Assembly (NCBI GenBank): GCA_907163375.1
Contig: CAJQUW010000885.1
Coordinates: 248,001-312,000 of the forward strand
Length of the DNA stretch: 64,000 bases
Direction of reading: 5' to 3'
Origin: Prostheceraeus crozeri
Lineage: Eukaryota > Platyhelminthes > Polycladida > Euryleptidae
The position numbers and the translations under genes are program-made. Positions 1 to 12,060 of this stretch are shown here, piece by piece (positions within the stretch are counted from its first letter, which is position 1; the number at the start of each line of letters is the position of its first letter). Under the pieces are notes generated by a model. It made no database searches and was not told the origin of the DNA. It saw only the letters and a list, made by a program, of their open reading frames with translations.

Positions 1-187
1 TGATGATTAATATTGCTAGATCTTCAGAATGATATCCAATCAGTGGAAACCGTATTGGCTGCATAACTCTTGTCTTATTGCAGATTATTATTAACTATTT
101 CTATCAACAGGAGTGATGGGTCCAATGATGGATGAAAATAACTCGATTGGATAACTACATTAATATGTTCAAAATATTATACTGTAT

Positions 188-223
188 ACATGTATATATA
201 CATACATACATATATACATATAT

Positions 224-269
<46 letters not shown>
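188..269. repeat. TA/CA-type microsatellite
   Basis: Alternating purine-pyrimidine tract that begins as mixed TATACATA/ACACATAT steps and becomes pure (TA)n at about 231-269. Open frames through it are low-complexity and not genes. Confidence 0.95.
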
Positions 270-271
<2 letters not shown>

Positions 272-2108
272 ATAATGTAATAATATAATATCAGTTTTGA
301 AGAAATGAGAATAATCGCAAGCCTAGCCTTGAGCGCTCGCAACAACACTGCAAATCGCTGGGTACGAAAATGATGCATGAATTGATACCAAAGTCACAAA
401 CAAATTGGAGCTAATACCTGAAGCGAGATTCTCTCATCTTTGCTGAAATTTGATATATTGTTATACGAATATTGGCTTCCTTTCGCATGTAGCCAAGCGA
501 GTAACTAACTCCCTCTGTGATTCGCTGATTTACAAGGACACACCACAATTTTTCATGGAATCCAAGTCTCGCATGTTTGAAATAATGATGAAGTGTTGGA
601 CATTCCTATTAATTTTGTGAGAACCCAAGCATATAGATCTTCAGCACAAAATATGCATTTGCTGTATTGCATTTTCAAGTATTACAAGTGTTGCAGCTTT
701 TGTCAGTCCCTTGAAAATGTTATAAATGTTATTCGGGGTACTGCGAAAGACCTCGAGTAAACATACATTTTGATTTGAAGATCTATGCTTTTTGGTTCCC
801 ACAAAGTTATCAAAGAAGATCTTTCATGTATGTTTGGCAGTGAGAGATTTGCAGTGAATATGAAGCAATGTGATCAACAACATTGTCAGCTGCCAGAAAC
901 CGTCATTCGTTAGATCCTACTTACCATACCAACGTGCTACCTGCTCACGGTTTGGTTATCAATGTCTATGTACGTCCTTGTGATTCACTGATATTGTCGA
1001 TTTCCACATCTACTCCCAAATATACAAAGAACAAAATGTGAATGATAGATAGACAGTAATAGCTAGAGATCAGTAAAATCAACTTAAATAACGTAAATTG
1101 CTTTTCTTTCCATGACAGGGGTTCGGATTTGTTTGTATTGTCTGATTGATTCGCATCAGGTGGTCACCACACGAAAATTGTGGAAGAAGCAAGACATTCT
1201 GACATATCGCACTAAATTGCTTCAACCACCATAGCTTCTAAAAGGATCACTTGCTGGTAATCACAAAGGCTGTGCATGTAAAAACTGTATTCAGCATCAT
1301 GCAAACAAAAGTATTTCACGTTTTTAGCATGCTTGTTATCTCCTCATATCTCATTCTGTATTTATACTGTGTTTATCTGAAGAGACCAGCTGAAAGGTCC
1401 AAGAAATACCTTGACCCCATCAGGACCGGGGAGGCGCCCCATATCAAATTCTTTTTACATCTCCTAAAATAAGTCAGATAAAAGCTTAATTTTTCGTGAC
1501 TTTTAGTTTGAATGTGGAAGTTTCAGTAAAAATATGGGGTAAATCGATCTGCTGCAAGGTCAGTTTTAAAAGTACTTTTTAGAAAATTGATGGTTTTCAT
1601 TAAGAGTAGCATTAATTATTATTAATATAATGTTTCTGTGTCATATTTACATAATATTCATGCATGTGCAATTCAAGATTACTAAAATATTGATAATACT
1701 AAAATTAACGTAGAATATTATACTTCTAACACCACATAGATATGCTTGAGTAAAAATACTTTAGTTATAATGAACAATTTTTGAAGAGTACATATAGATT
1801 CATGAAAAATTAAAAAAATTAAAAATACAATTTTTGAATTTAAATTTTAGTATGAAAGACTTCAAATCATGCGAAATAGGCACTGCCATGCAAAAGAGGA
1901 GACTCGATATATTATGCAAACCTGATTTCAAACAGTTTTATCCATCGTAACATGGATAATTTGAGAATTCCTACGACGCTAAAAATCGCCCGGTCCTGAT
2001 AGGTTTCACAGTTAGTGGATACCGAGATCTAGTAGCGAATTGCTCTTCTCTACCTAGCAGTCAATTTCTCTAAAAGCAAACCGAGCCAACTTTTGTTTTT
2101 CTTCACAG

Positions 2109-2425
2109 GTGTTTTCGCTGCTGTAACGAATGCCTGCACGGATCCGATAGTGAGCCCCGATCCACCACACCCACCACCAACTGATACTCAATCTTGTATC
2201 ACCCCCCGACTTCAAGACCTTGAATCATTCATGGGATACTGCACACAACTCTGCCACTCAAGAGTTGTTGCCAATTGCAATACAATTCCTCCAAAGGTTC
2301 CTCCATGCACCGGCGCCCAAGTACCTCATGACGCATGCACCAAATTCTGCGAGAAGATGCATGGAGTTCTGCGACAAGAGATTATTTTCAGATGTCAAAA
2401 AGAGCGTGGATACAGTGTAGTTTGA
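2109..2425 (+). CDS. Candidate terminal exon of a secreted cysteine-rich protein
   Basis: I do not recognise a family. A strong acceptor (pyrimidine-rich TTTTGTTTTTCTTCACAG ending at 2108) precedes an open frame of about 104 residues ending in TGA at 2423-2425. The first residues (GVFAAVTNA) look like the end of a signal peptide with an Ala-x-x-Ala-like cleavage site just before the first Cys. They are followed by a Pro-rich spacer (about residues 14-24). Nine cysteines follow, including two C-x3-C pairs (YCTQLC at about 42-47 and ACTKFC). The reading phase needs one base from an upstream exon, which should carry the start codon; I could not place that exon with confidence. No AATAAA was seen just downstream. 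If real, it is a plus-strand gene opposite the SK gene. A chance open frame beside a chance acceptor remains possible. Confidence 0.4.
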
Positions 2426-2682
2426 AAACCGTCATTAGATCATCTTTATTCGAAAATTTCAAAGTCTCTCTCCGCACAAACAGAAGATCCGTCAAATCTG
2501 CCTGACTCTCTCGTTTTAAACTTTGATGTTATGAAAGATGTTGCCATGTATTACTTGTCCGAGTTATAAAAATATTCTTAAACACAATGTTGTGAGTTTT
2601 GAGACATTTTGAGCAAATCATGTAGGAATCATTGACTGATGCTTTTCGATTTCATAATTGGTATTATTGACATGTAAAACTA

Positions 2683-4397
2683 TTGGTTTTCCAATCCATT
2701 TTCATAATTAACAAGTTCTATTTGATCTGCACCGGTAATACCAAATTCTATTTCGTCCTCGATACTCAATTCATTAACACCGAGTGCATTTGACAAATTC
2801 TTTTTCGTCCTCTATGGTACAGTCAGTCGAATAGCAAATTCATCGACGTCATAACAAATTCTATTTCATTCGTCTTGCATACTGTAGACATAATACCCAT
2901 ATATGGACAAATGAGTGTGTCATTACCATATTTGGATATCATGATCCGCTTTACATCAGTCCTCAGCTGATCATTGATACAAAACTAAGAGATCAAGGCG
3001 TAACAGGGTTATTCTGTGGTGATAGCTGACAATGTCCTCTTCGGCGTCAACAACTTCAACGATTTCATTGTGTGAGTCCTCTACGCCTCGTCGTTACAAT
3101 GGAATTCCACTATTGATAGACAGAGATTAGTACGGGCATACGAGGAGGATCGCGACTACATCTCCTTGGCAGATCACATGGATATCAAACGACAAACAGC
3201 TAGGTCGATCATACAAAAGTATAGACGTGATGGGACTGTCGCATCATCTCCAAAAGGAGGACGGACGGACCTATGTGAAGATGGATGATGAAATGCGACG
3301 GGCAATCATCAGCTACGTCGATGAAAAGTCAACGATTACCTTGAAAGAAATAGAGGAACGATTGTCACATGATTATCCTATGAAACCCAATGTCAGTATT
3401 CAGACCATTGCCAATACATTGGATGGAGCCTTGTACACCATCAAGAAATTATAGAGTGTCCTGATACAGTGGAATTCTTCAGACATCAAATTATCTCGGA
3501 AATTATTCATGGAGTGGATGACCGATACCGGGATGCAGCTTCATCTACTGTATCTAGATAAAACCGGATTTAATATCTGGACAACGCGAACTCGAGGAAG
3601 GTCCCGACGTGGTTTACCAGCTATTCGACAAATTGAAGGTCAAAGGGGACGAAATATGACCGTTGCACTGTGTCTCACCACAGTACGGTCTGGTACATTA
3701 CAATATCATCAATGGAGGCATGACCACTGAGCTCTTCTCCGACTTCCTATTGGAAATTTCGGCACTGATGAAAGAGGACACTTTCACCTTGCTAATGGAC
3801 AATGCTCGTTGTCATAGCGATCCTCAATTCATGACGTGAAAATGCTGCTGAAGTATAGTCCATTTTTAAACCTGACAGAGCTTGCTAACTCGTGTTTGAA
3901 AGCAGTTGTGAAACGATCTTTGAGTGAACCCACCATCCAACAACGATTGGCAGACAGGGATGAAGCATTACGACTAAACATGACTCTACAGCGTTATCGC
4001 ACTGCCATCCTTATCGACGTTATCAAGGACAATGTCGACACTAACTCCAGAAAAGTGTAGTTCGTGGTATCGTCATCTATCTGAATATACTCGACGCTGC
4101 CTTAATACGGATGACATTTGCTGGTGAGATATGTTAGACGTTTAACCTGCGCTTTTCGCATGAAACCAAGACGATTTGTATTTTTGTACTTGAATTGTTT
4201 GTAACATTATATAATCTATCGTGTTAAAAAGAATTTGTTAAAACGAAAATGTTTTTGCTATTCTGACTGATTAGGTGTCGTGGACGAAGTAGAATTGGTT
4301 AAATAGCAAATTTTTATTAATCGGATGAAAATGGTTTGTTAAATCGTACGCGGACAAAATTGAATTTGTTACTTATCAAAATGAACTGGAAAACCAA
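2683..4397 (+). mobile_element. IS630/Tc1-type DNA transposon with long inverted repeats
   Basis: The ends are imperfect inverted repeats of at least 50 bp, each starting TTGGTTTTCCA. Each end is flanked by TA (2681-2682 and 4398-4399), the target typical of the Tc1/mariner/IS630 superfamily. Inside both ends are several reoriented or repeated copies of a motif like AATTCTATTTCGTCC, at about 2741-2875 on the left and in complement at about 4275-4375 on the right. The interior carries a broken transposase at 3103-4060. The length of 1715 bp suits a single-gene element of this superfamily. Confidence 0.85.
3103..4060 (+). pseudogene. Decayed IS630-type (Tc1/mariner superfamily) transposase
   Basis: DDE transposase remnant broken over several frames. 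It would have bound the element's ends and moved it by cut-and-paste. The order matches the family. First comes a helix-turn-helix (LADHMDIKRQTARSIIQKYR, about 3172-3231) and a linker helix region (3285-3454). Next is a first catalytic Asp block (LYLDKTGFNIW, followed by a basic TRTRGRSRRG stretch, 3550-3615), then a second Asp block (LLMDNARCHSDP, about 3793-3828). Last is a SPFLNLTE block (about 3854-3880) that carries the position of the final catalytic acid. Frameshifts or stops lie near 3277, 3454-3509, between 3600 and 3730, and near 3838. The C-terminal piece at 3836-4060 is still open. It is not expected to be active. Confidence 0.8.
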
Positions 4398-5677
4398 TAT
4401 TATATATGTGCATTTGGTGGATGAAGTTTTACACTGAGTTATTCTATTAATAATATAACATCAACATTGAATTTTGGATACAACGATATAGGATATCATG
4501 GGCCACGCAAGTGAAAGAAACAAGGTCATCAACAATTGCCAGAAAAATCCTTTTGATATTGTGCGTGATAAAAGAGACTCTTTGTATTATTTTTCGCAAT
4601 ACTACAATTTCGTAATGTACATACACTTTCGTAATCCTGGTAAATCTAGGGAATAGATCTGGTGACCGTAGAGAACAGCTCCATTAGTAGCTGGCAATGA
4701 CCGTACAAAGGGATCCCTTTTGGGAGGTGCCTTAGTCTGAGAGCGGTTATTTGATGGCTGTGCCTGGAGTAGCGATAGTTGGGGTCTGGTTACTTGATAT
4801 AGGCTGGCTCTTTTTGGGTTCCTGCCAGCTACGAGTTAGTGTTCATGAATGAGGTAGACACCCTTGTAAGTGACAATGTGTCCCTAAGACGACAGAGTCA
4901 GCGCTGGTGAGCATGTCCGAGATAATGTGAAGGATTGCTGACAGGGATTCTTTAGCTTGAAGTCAGCATGATACGGATGCAAACGAGTCTGATTTGAGGA
5001 GCTTGATGGGGAACTTTTCATAAGAGCATTGCTATGTCACTTGTAGGCTTAATGTAGTGTCCCTGTATCCCCGCATTCATTGTAGCACATCAAGGCCTCC
5101 AAGGGTGGTGTAGTGCTGCTACTAGGCTGGTGTTGGGTGGATCGGACTAGGTTGTTGCTACGCTGGGTTCCATTTTGCACCTTTGGATGCATCTTTTATC
5201 ATTTTGCCTATGCAATATAGAAGGAAAAATTTGATGTAAACGAATTCACTCCAACAGATGACTTTTGAAATGTTTTGTGTTCAATTTATAACAAGGAATT
5301 ATCTTACTGGCAACTATCTTGATCATTCAAATCTTCCTGTTATATTGAAAAATTGCATTCATTTACTTGCGATTGTCGAATTTGGCATCGGGCAATTTGA
5401 ATACCATTCAGCTGGTGGATTTATATAGCGTGGTCTACCGTATATCAATTTAAACATTCATCAGTTGCTTATATAATATTAAAAGGAAATGATAACAGCT
5501 ATAATCTTCACAAGGCACACTGACAAGAGGTGCCTTAACACTATTGACCACTGGAAGCCGTCATCGTTCGGGAGCTACTGGAACCTATGCATGACACGAA
5601 ACATTGATTTCAATGTGCATGTCCGCCCCGTTTGTATAATATTATGGAGTGTGGGATTTCTGGGCCTATGTCTAGGC

Positions 5678-6370
5678 CAGAACGAGTTTCTGCAGGGAAC
5701 GAGGCAGAAAATGAGACTTTCACAGAATGATGTACACCCTGTGCCTACTGCGAATCCGCGCGTCTGCCGAATTCTACTTAGTTTCTCTTCTTGTCAGACA
5801 GAATCAAAGAAAAACACATGTTAATCCAATAAGACGAAAATTGCAGTTTTTGGTTAAAATGAAATTTCAATGTTTTCTCTATATATTGAAAAGTATTAAG
5901 TTTAGAATGTATGTCATCAGGTCATTTCATATCATGTTCATGAACATTTATGCATGTTGGAGTTAAAGACATTCAAATATGGCAAGCCTCCTACTGTCGG
6001 CAAACACCAACACGCTGGTCCACTACATCTAAACTGAGGCACATTCTCACGTGCATTTCTGATCAGAAGTATGATAACATCACATGCACATAATGGTAGA
6101 TGACCTGAAGACATAGTGGCATGCTGAAAATTTTTACTCTACTGGTAGACTTGGTGTTTTCACTTAATAAGAGACACAGAAAATTTCATTTTTGACTAAA
6201 ACTGCAATCTGCGTCCCATTGGATTAACATGTGTTTTTCTTTGATCCTGTCTGACAAGAAGAGGAACTTACCAGAACTCGGCAGACACGTAGATCGGTTG
6301 TAGGCACAGGATGTGCATCATTCTGTGCAAGTCTCATTTTCGGCCGCGTTCCCTGCAGAAACTCGTTCTG
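5678..6370. mobile_element. Foldback-type MITE, complete copy
   Basis: Two arms of roughly 190 bp or more in opposite orientation start and end with CAGAACGAGTTTCTGCAGGG and its complement. They flank a middle of about 200 bp without coding content. The left arm is 5678 to about 5870 and the right arm about 6186-6370. The same family recurs at 13981-15119 and, as a single arm, at 30214-30540. Similar short open frames in the two arms are consequences of the inverted repeat. I could not define a target-site duplication. Confidence 0.85.
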
Positions 6371-8127
6371 GCTGCGGGCTACTGTGTTAGGAGGTAAAAA
6401 CACGTCAGACTTGAATCCTATATTCTCATGAAATGACCGCGAATATCTTGTTGACATCAAATCTCATTGAAAAGCACTGGAAGTTCAATTTAACATTCAA
6501 AAGTCTAACCATTTGTAAAACTTGTGAAACTGATAAATCATTCACAACAATAGCAGTTTGGGAGAAGTAAATATGGCAGGTATTGAGGAATGTGTGAGTG
6601 AATTTGTCAAACCGTACGTCCGAGGCAGAGTTGTAGCGAAATGATAATGGACAGTTTCCAATTCCATCAAGCTCAGAGGATACTCAGCACTCAATCTCGT
6701 TGTTTAGGTGGGGCGCAATCCATCAGCGTTATTATGTCATTCATTGAAGTATGAGGGAAACATGATGTCTGGTACGCGTTGAAGTTCAGAATTTCCGCGG
6801 TGTCCATTTTCATTACGCTGCTGACCGCTAAGTCTGAAAGCTTTGTCGAAGTCAATGCGAATCGACTTTTTCTGCAATGAATTTTTCCGTGAGATAGGTT
6901 GATACTGGTATGAATTTATTGAAATTTGCGATGAGAAAATACTAATTTGTAGGGCAGCAATGACGCGGTGTTGTTGTCTTAAATAATAGCGATTATATCC
7001 GTTTTTCCGTTTCCTATCTGTATCAAAGATGTGCGAACCTCTCGGGTTGACTGTGACATTTTCGGGTTATGAATTTATGATACTCAGAAATTTACAATTT
7101 TGCTTATGTATTGCTGACTTTCTTTGTAGATACATGTAGACAAATTTTGTACATGTACAGCATACATCCATTAACTATACAATGTTGAAAAAAATGTCCT
7201 ATCGTATCTCCACTTCCAATCGCATATATTTTTTGCTTCACCAAACTACACATTTATGAATGCTAAATTTTGATTCATGCGCATAATGCTTGTGTGGAGC
7301 TTCAGCTTTAATAATTAAGTCCAGGTATTGGGAAATACATTCTCCGCGGCCAGAGCAATTTGACTACTAATGAACTTTTTTCGGTTGTGTTCGGGTATTT
7401 TAAGTACAATCGGGAAAGTTTTCAGCCGCTCATCGCCTGAATACAAAATCGCTTGTGACTGTGGAAGCAGAATATGTGGGGCGAGAGAGGTGTCTCAGGG
7501 TTCGGATAGGAGAATATCTCCCACGTGGTTGGAAAGTGAATGGGTAACTGTCGTACAAGATCATCAGGAGCTCCTAGTACTTTAATTTGTACAATTTCTA
7601 CATCTCATTGATTGTAATGTAATTCAGGTATATATGATGAGAAATCAATTCTCCTTTAGTATTGAAGTACTATTGACTGATCTATTACAATGCTTTTATG
7701 ATTTTTCGTTTGCCAATACGGCATCAAGGTTTATATGTGGTATTTTCAGTCATAAAGAATACATTAAAAATAGCTTAAGAAGACTAATTCCTGCAGTTGT
7801 TGCTGTCAAACAACTTTTTGAAAACCGACACTTAAAAACAATCCCTTATAGCGCCTGAACTATTCCATAGATGCTTCCTCAAATATCTGACTTTCATTTA
7901 AAAAATGATTGAAATGACATGGAAGCGAAGAAATTTCTTAGACTTCACTGATTACAATGTCACCCACTTTGGAATACACACGTACCGGAGTTTCCCTATG
8001 TTTATCGTGGGGTAAACAATTCAAGACCGCCTTCTAGGCTTGCTCGTGAATTACATAGATTCACACTCATTTGAATTTTCCTTTGTTGCTAAACCGTTCG
8101 TAACAAATTTCAGATTGATTATATAAT

Positions 8128-8550
8128 GGCTAGGCCGCTGTCACACAGGAAAAGGCGTCTTCCATCTTCCATGTCACTCGCCTTTTTGCACATTCTTCAT
8201 AACGCGTCTTCCATAAGAGACGATGAGACGATTTTCATCTGCGATTTCCGCCTTCCATCGTCCATCTTTCATCTTTCATCTACCGCAGTCACACTATGGA
8301 AATCCATTTCCGATGCAGTCAGTGCTATTTTCACCATTTATCGTTGCTGTGACTACTGTCCTGATTCTCATCCTCGTTCGACATTGTGAACAAAGGCTGT
8401 TTTCTGATTGCCTCTCTTCGCAAATGCCAGCTTCCTATATCTTCCCTCAGACGTTACTTCACGTTGTTATATTTTTAGAACAGTCTCACGGCTGACGCCT
8501 GACGGCTTATGGAAATTAACTTTATCAGCCGCAAAATTTTTATAGATGAT
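8128..8550. mobile_element. Harbinger-like MITE, copy lacking one end
   Basis: Similar along most of its length to 38260-38839. It begins GGCCGCTGTCACACAGGAAA at about 8132, matching in complement the right terminus of the other copy. The shared part runs through the fragments near 8268-8330, 8375-8430 and 8490-8535. The inverted right terminus is missing here, so the copy is truncated or eroded. Confidence 0.75.
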
Positions 8551-9307
8551 AAAAGGCTTTAGGTTATGCAAATTATACGTCTAACTGTGTGCGTTTGTGA
8601 CCCTTATGGGTTATATAAAAGTGTGTTTTGTAATTGATCAACAAATGTGGTAAGACTCCAAATTACAAACATGAGCAAATTCCCTCGTGACACACGTTAT
8701 TGGCATGCTATTGAATATTGAATTGTCAACAGCAAATCGGCAAGTGACATCCTGCTCGGACACCCAACATATTTGTAGCACGTGCATCTGAATATCATGA
8801 ACTCTTCGCGATCCAAGTCGTGTAACTCGTGCCACAATGCTCTCGACCGCATCACCATACCTAAAAGACTGCAAGAGCCCTCAAATTCATGCCCCAGGTA
8901 TTCTGAAAATCCACGGACCGTAGAACCGTGAACGATTCAAGTCAGCTGGCTATCTGTTCAAGTTAGTAGCATTCTTATTAAGACTGTCATCGGCGACTAC
9001 TCTCTTCCTTTCTCGTTTGTTTGAACTTTTCATTAACGAATTGATTTCCAGAACATATGTAGCATCACATTTCGAAACTCTTCAGCCTTGAACATGAATC
9101 ATTGAATCCTCATTTAAGGTTCATGCTTCTGCACCATGCAATAGCGCTGACCAGAAATAACGTTTCATGAAAATATAGATGTAAGTAAGCCAAGCTGCTT
9201 TATTAAACAAAGTTATGTTTCAACATTTCATGCTTGTTTTCCTCAAATTAAAATCAATCTTCTATTGATTTGATGCTCAGCAGCCCTGAACGAAAATCCT
9301 TTATTCG

Positions 9308-10401
9308 ATAGCCATTTCTCTATTATTACGGTCAGTCAAACATTCTTTGGTAAAGCGATTTGCCATTGTATCCTAAAGTTCCGTTTAAGGAAGGCATTTT
9401 GTTATTGATTTTAATAGGCCTCGATTATTCGAGCTTCTAGATTATTTCTACCATTATGTTCTATCTCAAAACAATCATCTATTTCATTGGTACATACTCG
9501 TACATAGCATTTGTTCCGATGTATACTTATGGATAAGTTCCTTTTACATGTTCATCTATAGTTTGGTGAAGTCGCCTCTTTGTTTCGACAGATCGATCCG
9601 ACAAGTAAAGCGATACACAGGGCAAGTGGTGTCATCTTTGAGATTAAAGTAGTTACTGACTTTTTTCAGTGCAAAATACAACTTGTATTTTTAAATCTAA
9701 CTTTTTAAATAACTTTTTTACCCTTCTTCTATACATTATTGATGCCTCACAAAGTAAGGTAATTAGACGATTGATTTCGTATTGGTTTACTTCATTCATC
9801 ACCTTCATGTGCAACTGCGTTTGCCCTTATTTTATTGCCAGCAAGCACATTAACAATGCTGTAAATGAACTATGCAGGGTAAGTTATGCCTGTTAATATC
9901 GAAATGATTTCTTCTTCACGAAATAACCTCCGATCAAAACACGACAAGCAGCGAAAGCTCTATGAAACGCTCCTAAAACTAACGCTTCTTTCAACATAAT
10001 GGGACAACACGCAGCAAAGTTTAGCAAAAGGCCAGTATTATTGCCTTGGAAAGATGCGCAAGGTTAATTTGCATGTAGTGTCTATTTTAAGAACTATTTA
10101 GAATGGAATCGAATTACTGCTTCTTTCTTCTGTAAATTTCATCTTTGGTTGTTGTTCATTAAGGATTTCATGAAATTTGTCTACATGTATCTTCGCGCAA
10201 TCGACAAAAGCGGTATGTAGCAATGAAATACATGTAGATGTCTGTTCCGAAATATATTTAGAATATCACGGTAGTTTGAATAAAGAAAACGATTAAAATC
10301 AATAACAAAATACTTTCCCTAAACAGACCTTTATGATACAATGGCAAATCGCTTTATCTAAGAATATTTAATTGACCGTAATAATACACATCGCTATCGA
10401 T
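9308..10401. repeat. Inverted-repeat pair (about 110-bp arms)
   Basis: The sequence at about 9308-9415 matches the reverse complement of about 10292-10401; both contain AAAGCGATTTGCCATTGTAT and end in TTGTTATTGATTTTAAT. The arms are about 880 bp apart and the intervening DNA has no recognisable gene. It may be a non-autonomous DNA element, or two independent inserts of one repeat. Confidence 0.6.
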
Positions 10402-10997
10402 TGTTTTCACATTGATTGCAGTGATTGCAAAGTTGTGAGAATAATATATCATTTACAGTCCGAGCAGACAGTTGTTTGAAACCCCCTTCCAAATGTTCAT
10501 TTACATTGTACGTAATACAGTATAAGAGGGCGATGGAAATAGAGATATAATCTTCTCCAATTCGGAAACCATTCTCGAGTGTCTGGCTAGCAAACTGACC
10601 GCGCTGAAATTAAAAGTATGATTGATTGTGCGTGCCCGCAACTATTTACTGCATAACAGTAGAATAATTATTAAAAGCTGATGATACGCGAATTCCTCAC
10701 ACAGTTGCAGCGGTATGTTTGCAGACCATATTGTTAGTAAAAGATTACAGTAAAAATGACACAAATTAAGTCCAAGAGGACATCAGCACCTCATCTTCTC
10801 GACCGTGACACTCTTGACCAGGACTAGCTAGGAGGACTACTGCCTAATAAGCAGACCAATGGTATCAAAGTGGCCTTCATTAATGCTTCTCTGCTACCAT
10901 CTGTCTCACCGCGTGGTTGTTTAACTTTCCAGTGGTGACTCTTGCTGGAATCCTGGTCCAGACGAGTTGAGGCGGGAAGACAGAGTGCTGTTGGACG

Positions 10998-11644
10998 ACC
11001 AGAATTAGATTGTTTAAGCGCGTCACTTCGCTAGAACTGCAAACTGATTCAAAACGATGTCACATGAAGGAACTGAGTAGGTGGGCAAAAAGAAATCTTT
11101 AATACCTCACGATGATAGGAAAACAAGTCGTGCGTTGCTTGTGGATTGGTGTGAACTCCCTCAAAATGCTCCGATCGCCACAATTCCTTCAGATTCGAAG
11201 AATTCAGATCATTGCGCAAAAGTTTTCTCGATTATGTTGGCCCTTCCAACCATTATTAGAACCACAGAATTAGATTGTCTAATCGTATCACTTTTCTAGA
11301 AGTGTAGACTGATTCAAACAGATGGCACATGCAGGAACGGAAGAGAGTCAAACAGAAGAAGAGACGACCTGTCTAATTCTGTGATTAGAACAGATAACAG
11401 GCGCACGAAAAAGCATTCACAAACTTCTCTGTAGAGCTTGATGTTGTCTGTGACTCTTTGCTGTGTGATCAGGTCGACACCATTCTCTGAAACTTTGCAC
11501 AATTTGCTGTGTTTAATGTTGAGCTGGCTGCTCATTGTTCGATTGCTATGGTATTATGTCAGCAGATTGTTTCATTGCATAAGCATTGCTCAAATGCTTC
11601 CTTTCTAGTCAAATAGAAGAAGAGACGAGATGTCTAATTCTGTG
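10998..11644. mobile_element. hAT-like MITE with 8-bp target duplication (host copy)
   Basis: The ends are inverted (CAGAATTAGA on the left, TCTAATTCTGTG on the right). The element is flanked on both sides by GTTGGACG (10990-10997 and 11645-11652), the 8-bp duplication size known for the hAT superfamily. The body matches 15945-16450 closely. It has no transposase and is interrupted by a smaller related element at 11263-11383. Confidence 0.85.
11263..11383. mobile_element. 121-bp deletion derivative of the same hAT-like MITE, nested
   Basis: Starts CACAGAATTAGATTG, ends TCTAATTCTGTG, and is flanked by ATTAGAAC at 11255-11262 and 11384-11391, a perfect 8-bp duplication. It keeps only the outer segments of the family. 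It sits inside the larger copy at a place where the sister copy (15945-16450) is not interrupted by such an element. Confidence 0.88.
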
Positions 11645-12060
11645 GTTGGACGTATCTTGTGCAATAATTGATCACCACAGATGGACCATACGGCCGGTGG
11701 AGAGATCACCTAGCTGGGATGGAGAGTCAACGAAGAAATGGACAGAACAGTAGTGTCTGAGAACGGAACCGGACGTCTGTCAGAGTTTCATCGGTGGTTG
11801 GCCCAAACAGATAACGTAGGGGACCCGCTTTCTGCATTGGATGGTAGATATCTCCATGCAACGATGAAGAATTTTGTCATGAAAGCGTGACACAGTATGA
11901 CACAGTCCTATTCATCACATTCATTGCGATTTCATTCATTCATTTATTGAATGCTATTGTTCTGTCTCGACATCGATCATGCTAGCTGGAAGTCATTACA
12001 CATTGTCTCATACAGTCATAACAAAGTTTAGGGCTGTGACATCCCTTTCACGCCAATCTA

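Noticed and set aside
188-378. Minus-strand frame rich in Tyr/Ile near the left end
   Set aside because: It is a translation of the TA/CA microsatellite.
1251-1472. Frame with hydrophobic MQTKVFHVFSMLVISS, a possible signal-peptide exon for the exon at 2109
   Set aside because: No acceptable splice donor in the right phase was found after the hydrophobic stretch.
1415-2003. Inverted words CCATCAGGACCGGG (1417) and CCCGGTCCTGATAGG (1989)
   Set aside because: The match is only about 15 bp with one mismatch and nothing extends it. Chance or a very short shared motif is as likely as a MITE.
8126-8495. Two overlapping plus-strand frames of about 90 codons
   Set aside because: They lie in MITE sequence repeated at 38260-38839 without frame conservation.
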